In this document: piece after piece, positions 1-5,120 of the stretch
Position numbering within the stretch: position 1 is the stretch's first letter
Layout of the letters: each line of letters starts with the position of its first letter
NCBI GenBank assembly: GCA_944325615.1
Contig: CALVAU010000011.1
Span: forward strand, 1 to 5,415
Origin: Candidatus Gastranaerophilales bacterium
Lineage (GTDB): Bacteria; Cyanobacteriota; Vampirovibrionia; Gastranaerophilales; Gastranaerophilaceae
Direction of reading: 5' to 3'
DNA: 5,415 nt
The notes under the pieces: generated by a model
The model's database searches: none
The model's input: the letters and a program-made list of their open reading frames with translations, nothing else
What the model was told of the DNA's origin: nothing
Program-made: the position numbers and the translations under genes

Positions 1-122
1 GGTCTGCCGTCAAATATTCTAAAGAAGATAAAATTTACAATTGCTCCAAAGTCTTGCCAGGAGGGTAATTCCATTTTGCTTTTAAATAATGCATATATGA
101 ATTTTAATGAAGTATTTAACAT
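1..122 (-). CDS. possible 5' end of a divergent gene, cut by the left edge (doubtful)
   Basis: On the minus strand an ATG at 122-120 opens a frame that stays free of stops for 40 codons to the window edge. It reads MLNTSLKFIYALFKSKMELP and then a more aromatic, hydrophobic stretch ending FDGRP. A second in-frame Met lies at 74-72. Codon choice (TTA, AAA, GAA, CAA, AGA) resembles the neighbouring genes. A TATAAT hexamer lies on the minus strand at 145-140, but no good -35 and no Shine-Dalgarno sequence precede either Met. I do not recognise the family. A competing plus-strand frame covers the same bases from 1 and stops at 175-177, so either could be the real gene or neither. Confidence 0.25.
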   Translation of the reverse strand, partial: MLNTSLKFIYALFKSKMELPSWQDFGAIVNFIFFRIFDGR

Positions 123-144
123 TTTGATAGATTTGTTTTATTAT
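116..144 (+). promoter_or_regulatory. sigma70-type promoter for the parvulin lipoprotein gene
   Basis: TTAACA at 116-121 matches five of six bases of the -35 consensus. After a 17-bp spacer comes TATTAT at 139-144, five of six bases of the -10 consensus. The predicted start near 151 would leave a leader of about 43 nt before the ATG at 194. The -10 box overlaps a minus-strand TATAAT at 145-140, so a divergent promoter is possible. This is read by eye only, and AT-rich DNA gives false hits. Confidence 0.5.
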
Positions 145-180
145 ATACATAAAATTAGTCATGAATTTACATATTAAAAG

Positions 181-188
181 AAAGAGAG
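181..188 (+). promoter_or_regulatory. ribosome binding site that sets the lipoprotein start
   Basis: The purine-rich AAAGAGAG lies 5 nt before the ATG at 194. The in-frame ATG at 161 has no comparable site and would add eleven residues ahead of the signal peptide. The site therefore favours 194. Confidence 0.6.
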
Positions 189-193
189 ACATT

Positions 194-1342
194 ATGAAGG
201 GAAAAAAACTCTTAGTCACATTAGCGGTATCGGCAATATTATTTTCCGGTTGCGGCTTAAAAGGCGGTAATGCTATTATTAAAATTAATGATTCAAAAAT
301 TACACAAGCTCAATTTGACAGCAAAATGGATCAGGCTATTGGTAATTCAATGTTTGCCAGAATGGGTGTAGATTTGAATAACGGTAAAAATACATTCTTG
401 TTAAATTTGATTAAAGAAAGAGTTGTTAATGAACTAATCGTTAAAACACTTTTGGATGAAGAAATTAAAAAACGCGGAATTAAAATTTCAAACAAAGATA
501 CAGAAGATGCAATCAAAGATATCATTGACAAGGTTGGCTCAAAAGAACAACTTGATAATATCTTAAAACAAAACGGAATTACTTCAGCTCAATTTAAAAA
601 AGAAATCGCTGAACAAGTAAAAATTAAAAAATTAGCAGAACAACTAGGTGATTCAAGTGTATCTGATGCAGATGCTAAAAAATATTATGATCAGCACATT
701 GAAAGATTCAAATATCCTGAACAAATTAAAGCATCTCATATCTTGATTGCTGCAAACAGAAAAGATCTTGAAGAACTTGTAAAAGCAGAAAATGAAGGAA
801 TTTCAGAATCAGACTTAAAAGCAAAAGTTGATGCAAAAATTAAAGAGAAAAAAGAAAAAGCAGAAAAAATATTAGCTCAATTGAAAAAAGATCCATCTCA
901 ATTTGCTAAAATTGCAAAAGAAAAATCAGAAGATCCAGGATCAGCTATTAATGGTGGAGATTTAGGCTTCTTCCCAAAAGGCAAAATGGTTCCAGAATTT
1001 GAAAAAGCCGCTTTTGCTATAAAACCGAATACATTGTCTGAAGTTATTCAAACTCAATACGGCTATCATATCATTTATGTGACAGATAGAAAAGCTGCAG
1101 GACAAGAACCTTTTGATAAAGTTCAAAATGACATAAAAGAATATCTTCAAAATCAAAAACAAGTTGAAATGGTTGACAATTTAGTTGAATCTTTGAAAAA
1201 GAACGCAAAAATTGAATTCGTAGATCCATCTTACAATCCTGAAAATATCCAAGCAGAAGTTCAAAAACAATTGGATCCAAAAAATCAACCAAAACAACCC
1301 GCAGAAGAAGATAAAGTTCCTGATATCCAAAAGAAAAAATAA
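194..1342 (+). CDS. PrsA/SurA-like parvulin lipoprotein (peptidyl-prolyl cis-trans isomerase, foldase)
   Basis: This 382-residue protein is a predicted extracytoplasmic folding factor that isomerises Xaa-Pro bonds in secreted clients. The start at 194 gives a textbook lipoprotein signal: basic MKGKK, a hydrophobic core and the lipobox FSGC with Cys20 as lipidation site. Residues 21-170 are helical, lysine-rich and SurA_N-like. The rotamase (PpiC) domain spans about 178-300 with the expected active-site residues: His182 in ASHILI, Asp247 in SEDPGSA, the GGDLGFFPKGKMV block and His292 in YGYHIIYV. About 35 charged residues lie between the first strand and the first domain helix, which is longer than in minimal parvulins. 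The C-terminal tail is rich in Q, P and K. The gene stands alone, with its own promoter and a strong terminator. By family it resembles Gram-positive PrsA or Gram-negative SurA/PpiD; which membrane carries it depends on the host. The longer start at 161 is less likely. Confidence 0.92.
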   Translation: MKGKKLLVTLAVSAILFSGCGLKGGNAIIKINDSKITQAQFDSKMDQAIGNSMFARMGVDLNNGKNTFLLNLIKERVVNELIVKTLLDEEIKKRGIKISNKDTEDAIKDIIDKVGSKEQLDNILKQNGITSAQFKKEIAEQVKIKKLAEQLGDSSVSDADAKKYYDQHIERFKYPEQIKASHILIAANRKDLEELVKAENEGISESDLKAKVDAKIKEKKEKAEKILAQLKKDPSQFAKIAKEKSEDPGSAINGGDLGFFPKGKMVPEFEKAAFAIKPNTLSEVIQTQYGYHIIYVTDRKAAGQEPFDKVQNDIKEYLQNQKQVEMVDNLVESLKKNAKIEFVDPSYNPENIQAEVQKQLDPKNQPKQPAEEDKVPDIQKKK

Positions 1343-1356
1343 TCAAAATAAAAGAT

Positions 1357-1387
1357 AAAAAGTCCCGCTTATAAAGCGGGACTTTTT
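1357..1387 (+). terminator. strong intrinsic terminator after the lipoprotein gene
   Basis: AAAAAGTCCCGCTT (1357-1370) and AAGCGGGACTTTTT (1374-1387) pair perfectly over 14 bp with an ATA loop. The GC-rich core is followed by five T. It begins 14 nt after the stop codon and isolates the lipoprotein gene from the two-component operon. The A-run on the other side would also make it work in reverse, but no minus-strand gene appears to need it. Confidence 0.93.
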
Positions 1388-1420
1388 AGTGCGAAAATAT
1401 TTCCAAATCTTTATAAATTA

Positions 1421-1447
1421 TTGCAAAAGAAACTTATATTTTATAAT
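1421..1447 (+). promoter_or_regulatory. probable promoter of the two-component/tadA operon
   Basis: A perfect TATAAT -10 box lies at 1442-1447. The best upstream partner is TTGCAA at 1421-1426, a four-of-six match to the -35 consensus, with a short 15-bp spacer. The predicted start near 1454 gives a leader of about 20 nt. The position just after the terminator and before a gene cluster supports a promoter here, but the -35 assignment is weak. Confidence 0.5.
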
Positions 1448-1455
1448 ATTATAAA
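1440..1455. repeat. 16-bp perfect AT-only palindrome over the -10 box
   Basis: TTTATAATATTATAAA equals its own reverse complement and covers the -10 hexamer. Outside it, CTTTATAA (1409-1416) and TTATAAAG (1449-1456) form a second inverted pair bracketing the promoter. This could be an operator, but AT-only palindromes arise easily in such DNA. OmpR-family proteins normally bind direct repeats, so it is not an obvious autoregulatory site. Confidence 0.4.
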
Positions 1456-1460
1456 GTGAT

Positions 1461-1466
1461 AAGGGG
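1461..1466 (+). promoter_or_regulatory. ribosome binding site that sets the response regulator start
   Basis: AAGGGG sits 8 nt before the ATG at 1475. The in-frame TTG at 1469 would be only 2 nt from it and is therefore unlikely to be the start. Confidence 0.7.
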
Positions 1467-1474
1467 TATTGTAT

Positions 1475-2188
1475 ATGAGTGAAATTCAAAAAAGGATACT
1501 TATAGTAGATGACGATGATGAAATTCGTGATTTATTGGAGTTTGATATTTCGCAGAGCGGGTATTTTGTAGATACTGCAAAAGATGGAATGGAAGGTTTA
1601 AATAAGGCATTGAACAATGCTTATGATTTAATTTTGCTTGATGTTATGATGCCGAAAATGAACGGATTTGATGTTTGCAAAAATATTCGTCAGGCAAAAC
1701 TTGCAATCCCTATTTTGATGTTGACAGCTAAAGGTACTATTGATGACAAAACCGAAGGTTTTGATTGCGGAGCTGATGATTATTTGGTGAAACCTTTTGA
1801 TATTCAAGAAGTATTACTTAGAATAAGAGTGCTATTGAGAAGGAATCAGCCAGAAGAAACTACATCATTGTCAAACGAGGTTTTGAAAGTTGGGGATATA
1901 GAGATATTTCCGGAATCTTTAGAGACTGTTATAATTAACAAAAAAGTAAAATTAACCCCCACAGAATTTGAAATTTTATATTGCCTGATGCAGCATTTTA
2001 ATAATCCAGTTAAACTTGCAACATTATTGGATGAAGTCTGGGGATATGACAGTGATGAGGATGTAAGGATGTTGAGAGTACACGTTGGTGGTCTGAGAAA
2101 TAAAATTGAACCAAATCCGAAAACGCCAAAATATCTTCATACAGTAACAAATGTTGGGTATAAATTAACTCCTTTTGCTGAGGATTAG
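1475..2188 (+). CDS. OmpR/PhoB-family response regulator
   Basis: This 237-residue cytoplasmic transcription factor has a receiver domain (about 6-120) and a winged-helix DNA-binding domain (about 138-233), the normal OmpR/PhoB length and order. The receiver is intact: acidic pocket in ILIVDDDD (Asp12/Asp13), phospho-acceptor Asp56 in LLDVMMPKMNG, Thr84 in MLTAKG, switch Tyr103 and Lys106 in the KPF motif. The effector part shows LTPTEFEIL (from Leu160), the EVWGYD block, the recognition helix around RVHVGGLRNKI and the C-terminal hairpin TVTNVGYKL. The wording of the receiver is reminiscent of cyanobacterial RpaA/RpaB, but orthology cannot be settled here. It is followed after 2 nt by the histidine kinase, its likely phosphodonor. 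Targets are unknown. Confidence 0.95.
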   Translation: MSEIQKRILIVDDDDEIRDLLEFDISQSGYFVDTAKDGMEGLNKALNNAYDLILLDVMMPKMNGFDVCKNIRQAKLAIPILMLTAKGTIDDKTEGFDCGADDYLVKPFDIQEVLLRIRVLLRRNQPEETTSLSNEVLKVGDIEIFPESLETVIINKKVKLTPTEFEILYCLMQHFNNPVKLATLLDEVWGYDSDEDVRMLRVHVGGLRNKIEPNPKTPKYLHTVTNVGYKLTPFAED

Positions 2189-2190
2189 TT

Positions 2191-3891
2191 ATGCAGTTTT
2201 TCAAGTTTAAACGTTTAAAAATAGTTGAGCAAATTGCTGTTGTATTCTTTTTCGCAGTATTAATTCCGATGTCAGTAAGCGGTTTTATTATAAATAATGT
2301 AAACCAGCAATCAATGCGTTATCAGTTACGAGAATCAGCTGTGTTAATCGCAAATATGGTATCAGATGAGATTGATTTTTTTACGGACACTGTGACTGGT
2401 AATATGGAACAGCTTGCTTTTTCTCTAAAGTACTTTAAAACACCTGCAATGAGAGAAAAGTATCTTCAGGACGTAAAACAGGCTTTACAAAATTGTGAAG
2501 ATTTAGTCATTGCTAAAGACCAGAGTGAAGCAAAATTAATTCATGACCAAAATAAAGCTGTAAATAAAGCAACAATAGCCGTTCCATTGGAAAGCGGTGA
2601 GGTCTTGGTCGCTACATATTCTCTAGTTGAATTGGAAGATGAGTTATTTAATTCCTTGCTGGATGATAGCAGGCAAATTTATGTATTGACTGACGGAAGT
2701 AAACTTATTGCTGCGCATAATTTTACGGAAGAAGATTTTCAAAAAACAATGGCTTTGCTTCCGAAAAATTTAAAAGTAGGGAAGCCTGTAATTTTCGGCG
2801 ATACAAAAAACCAGCCTTTAGTATATGTAACGAAAGAAAATCCTAAAATTACGATTATTGTAAACACAACTGAAGGGGTCACAAATAGAGCAATTAATGA
2901 AAACCGACTTAAAATAGTTCTTTCTATTTTTGCAGCGACATTGGTAATTCTCTTTATCACCGCACTTTATACTTTTTACTTATACATAAATATCAGACAG
3001 CTTTTCAAAGGTATAATAGCGATTTCAAAAGGAAATTACGAGCGTCAAATAAGACTTTTGACAACAGCGTTCACCCCTCACGAAATTGTATTTTTGGCAT
3101 TTGAATTCAACAGGATGGCAAGTGAAATTCACAAATCATATAAACAACTCAAAAAGAACAACAAAGAATTGAAACAGCTCAATGAATTTCGTTCAAACCT
3201 AATAGATACTGTAAGCCATGAATTAAGGACGCCATTAACAAGTATTCAAGGATATACCTCAAGATTAATGCGAAATGATATTAAAATTGATGAGGAAACG
3301 AAACAAAAATCATTGAGAATTATCAAAGAACAATCAGAACGCCTAAAACGTTTGATTGAAGATTTGCTTACCATTCCTGATATTGAGGGTATGAGATTAC
3401 GCACTAATGTAGAGAGTGTTTATATGCCTGAGGTATTAGAGACTGCAAGATTCTTAATCAAAAATAAAGATAACAAAAATATAGAAATAAATATTGCAGA
3501 AGATTTTCCAAGTGTATTAGGAGATAAAAACAGACTGGAACAAGTTTTCGTCAATTTGATAGAAAATGCTGTAAAATATGCCAAACCCGATACCGATATC
3601 AGAGTTGAGACAGCGGTAGTAGATGGTAAGGCAAAGATTTTTGTAAATAATGATTGTGATGTGATTCCGCCAAAACAGTTGAAAAAACTTTTTGAAAAAT
3701 TTATAAGATTAGACGATAATACTACAAGAACAACTCGCGGTACAGGACTTGGATTATTTATCGTAAAAGGTCTTGTCGAAGCAATGAATGGCACAATAGA
3801 GCTTCATTCTGATAAAAATATAGGATTTTGCGCAGAAGTTACTCTAAAATTAGCATCAGCAGATGAGGTTTTGGATGCAAAGGGCAATTGA
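2191..3891 (+). CDS. membrane sensor histidine kinase (Cache-like sensor, HAMP, HisKA, HATPase_c)
   Basis: This 566-residue kinase should autophosphorylate on His343 and pass phosphate to Asp56 of the regulator encoded 2 nt upstream. TM1 spans about residues 12-34 and TM2 about 242-264. The roughly 205 residues between them look like a periplasmic Cache/PAS-like sensor (YVLTDGSKLIAA, then NQPLVYVTKENPKITIIVNT). HAMP follows at about 265-318 with EFNRMASEI, then a short coiled coil. The H-box is DTVSHELRTPLTSIQGY. The N-box is NLIENAVKYA with Asn459, the F-box is LFEKFIRLDD, and the G2 box is GTGLGL (517-522). The G1 box is atypical: residues 485-493 read VNNDCDVIP, with Asn for the usual Asp and Cys489 for the first glycine. 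The Shine-Dalgarno TGAGGA (2179-2184) lies in the end of the regulator gene, so the pair is probably translationally coupled. The signal sensed is unknown. Confidence 0.94.
   Translation: MQFFKFKRLKIVEQIAVVFFFAVLIPMSVSGFIINNVNQQSMRYQLRESAVLIANMVSDEIDFFTDTVTGNMEQLAFSLKYFKTPAMREKYLQDVKQALQNCEDLVIAKDQSEAKLIHDQNKAVNKATIAVPLESGEVLVATYSLVELEDELFNSLLDDSRQIYVLTDGSKLIAAHNFTEEDFQKTMALLPKNLKVGKPVIFGDTKNQPLVYVTKENPKITIIVNTTEGVTNRAINENRLKIVLSIFAATLVILFITALYTFYLYINIRQLFKGIIAISKGNYERQIRLLTTAFTPHEIVFLAFEFNRMASEIHKSYKQLKKNNKELKQLNEFRSNLIDTVSHELRTPLTSIQGYTSRLMRNDIKIDEETKQKSLRIIKEQSERLKRLIEDLLTIPDIEGMRLRTNVESVYMPEVLETARFLIKNKDNKNIEINIAEDFPSVLGDKNRLEQVFVNLIENAVKYAKPDTDIRVETAVVDGKAKIFVNNDCDVIPPKQLKKLFEKFIRLDDNTTRTTRGTGLGLFIVKGLVEAMNGTIELHSDKNIGFCAEVTLKLASADEVLDAKGN
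3865..3868 (+). promoter_or_regulatory. ribosome binding site supporting the tadA start at 3875
   Basis: GAGG lies 6 nt before the ATG at 3875, inside the end of the kinase gene. The other in-frame ATG, at 3863, has no recognisable site upstream. Confidence 0.5.
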
Positions 3892-4297
3892 ATACCTTAA
3901 AAAAAATGTGAAATTTTCTGAAATCCCTGTCTGTGCGATTGTCGTAAAAGACGGGGAGGTAATTTCAGCTGCTTGTAATCAAAAAGAAGCAGAGAATGAT
4001 GTATCAGCTCATGCAGAAATTCTTGCAATAAAAGAAGCGTCTAAAAAACTAAACCGCTGGCGTTTGGATGATTGCGAATTATATGTAACACTGGAACCTT
4101 GTCCTATGTGTGCTTGGGCAATTTTGCAAGCGAGATTGAAGAGCGTATATTTCGGATCTTACGATTTAAAATACGGCGCGTTAGGATCTGTAATTGATTT
4201 AAGAAAATACTCCGATTCCAAGTTGAAAGTATATGGCGGGATTATGGAAAAAGAGTGCGATGAAATTTTAAAAGAGTTTTTTGCGAGGCTTAGATGA
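3875..4297 (+). CDS. tadA: tRNA-specific adenosine deaminase TadA
   Basis: TadA deaminates A34 to inosine in tRNA-Arg(ACG), allowing one tRNA to read several CGN codons. The 140-residue product has the cytidine-deaminase-like zinc fold. His46, Cys76 and Cys79 (HAE and PCPMC) bind zinc, and Glu48 is the proton shuttle. TadA-typical context includes NDVSAHAEILAI, RLDDCELYVTLEPC and the C-terminal KEFFARLR. Two positions differ from the common pattern: Cys20 in PVCAI (usually PVGAV) and Trp81 in PMCAWAI (usually PMCAGAI). The start at 3875 has a Shine-Dalgarno sequence and overlaps the kinase by 17 nt. An upstream ATG at 3863 adds MRFW, and Phe-Trp-Met lines up with Tyr-Trp-Met of E. coli TadA as I recall it, so 3863 remains possible. 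Other zinc deaminases such as guanine deaminase are less likely. Confidence 0.93.
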   Translation: MQRAIEYLKKNVKFSEIPVCAIVVKDGEVISAACNQKEAENDVSAHAEILAIKEASKKLNRWRLDDCELYVTLEPCPMCAWAILQARLKSVYFGSYDLKYGALGSVIDLRKYSDSKLKVYGGIMEKECDEILKEFFARLR

Positions 4298-5076
4298 TTA
4301 CAAAAGAAAAAATGGATTTACTTGTAAAAAAATATGAGGTCGCAAATTTTATTGGGTCAGACCCTATAAGTATTCCGCATAGATTTAATGATAAAAAAGA
4401 TATAGAAATTTCAGCTTTTATAGCGTCTTTAATTGCCTACGGCAGCAGAAAAGTTTTTTTTTTTTTTTTGGATGAATTATTCAAAATTGCGCAAGACGAG
4501 CCGTTGAATTTTATATTAAATTTTCAGCCTGAAATTTTGGGTGACTTCAATTACCGTTTTGGAAAAGTGAATGATTTTTCAGAGATTTTCAAAATTATGC
4601 GAAATCTTTATGAAAAAGATGGCGGACTTGAAGAGCTTTTTAAATACGGTTATACAAACCCTCAAAATAATTCTTTAAATGAAAAATGGTATAGTATGCT
4701 CTCTTCTGTGAGTGATTATTTTTATTCAAGAGCAGCAAATGATGCAGGACAAGGGTTTTATTTTATGATACCGCATCCTAAAAACGGCGGTGCAATGAAA
4801 AGAATGTGTATGTATCTTCGCTGGATGGTGAGAAAACCTCCTGTCGATTTTGGAATTTGGAATTTTATTTCCCCATCAGAACTTTTAATCCCCTTAGACG
4901 TTCATGTTGCGAGAGTTTCAAGAGAAATGGGCTTGCTTTCAAGAAAGCAGAACCACTTTAAAGCTGTGCTTGAGTTGAGCGAAGTTTTAAGAAAATTTGA
5001 TCCTGAAGATCCTTCCAAATACGATTTTGCAATGTTCGGCTATGGAGTTGACAGTGCTGTTGACAAAGAATTTTAA
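4294..5076 (+). CDS. TIGR02757-family conserved protein of unknown function
   Basis: This 260-residue protein matches the TIGR02757 (DUF2400-like) pattern along its length. The N-terminal block has SDPISIPHRFNDKKDIEISA, then a basic GSRK. A C-terminal core includes KRMCMYLRWMVRK (169-181), VDFGIWNFISPSELLIPLD, HVARVSREMGLL and a terminal DPSKYDFAMFGYGV. No function is established that I know of. The LDVHVAR segment around Asp202 resembles the catalytic-Asp region of HhH-GPD base-excision enzymes, but the usual glycosylase lysine motif is not visible. The start overlaps the tadA stop as ATGA, with GAGG at 4285-4288 five nt upstream, so translation is coupled. A 16-T run encodes Val54-Phe-Phe-Phe-Phe-Leu59, where relatives are expected to have a more polar helix. 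The frame is intact as given. The protein ends normally for the family, with a short extra tail DSAVDKEF. Confidence 0.85.
   Translation: MITKEKMDLLVKKYEVANFIGSDPISIPHRFNDKKDIEISAFIASLIAYGSRKVFFFFLDELFKIAQDEPLNFILNFQPEILGDFNYRFGKVNDFSEIFKIMRNLYEKDGGLEELFKYGYTNPQNNSLNEKWYSMLSSVSDYFYSRAANDAGQGFYFMIPHPKNGGAMKRMCMYLRWMVRKPPVDFGIWNFISPSELLIPLDVHVARVSREMGLLSRKQNHFKAVLELSEVLRKFDPEDPSKYDFAMFGYGVDSAVDKEF
4454..4469 (+). repeat. homopolymer of 16 T within a coding region
   Basis: The 16 uninterrupted T supply the last two bases of Val54, the codons of Phe55-58 and the first two bases of Leu59 in the TIGR02757-family gene. One T fewer would lead to TGA at 4505-4507, and one T more to TGA at 4473-4475. 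It is by far the longest homopolymer in the window and a likely site of replication, transcription or sequencing slippage. Confidence 0.95.
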
Positions 5077-5087
5077 AATGCTATTAT
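5060..5087 (+). promoter_or_regulatory. promoter for the right-edge gene, inside the end of the previous gene
   Basis: A perfect TTGACA (5060-5065) is followed after 16 bp by TATTAT (5082-5087), a five-of-six -10 match. The predicted start near 5094 leaves a leader of about 27 nt before the ATG at 5121. A second TTGACA at 5048-5053 is 12 bp upstream but too far from this -10 box. No terminator separates the genes, so read-through from the operon is also likely. Confidence 0.55.
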
Positions 5088-5120
5088 GATTGTCCAAATA
5101 GGGATTATGAAAGGATTTAT

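Noticed and set aside
1..177. Plus-strand frame ending FTY before the stop at 175-177, as the tail of an upstream gene
   Set aside because: It is not annotated because its codons (repeated AAG, CAG, GAG) fit the neighbours less well than the minus frame and the lipoprotein promoter lies within it. It remains possible.
161..193. Upstream ATG start for the lipoprotein gene
   Set aside because: It lacks a ribosome binding site and would put eleven residues before a well-formed lipoprotein signal; 194 has a proper site.
1071..1346. 91-codon minus-strand open frame opposite the end of the lipoprotein gene
   Set aside because: It is Leu/Phe-rich reverse reading of a Lys/Gln-rich coding tail, with no independent support. 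The other minus-strand frames at 331-531, 962-1162, 2010-2204 and 2739-2960 are rejected for the same reason.
3420..3794. 124-codon open frame on the minus strand inside the histidine kinase gene
   Set aside because: It lies wholly opposite the conserved HATPase region, shows no recognisable domain and has a Ser/Phe/Leu/Ile-rich composition typical of the reverse of an AT-rich gene.
3899..3906. A8 run near the start of tadA as a slippage site
   Set aside because: Runs of this length are expected in low-GC coding DNA, and TadA is normally essential, so switching it off is unlikely.
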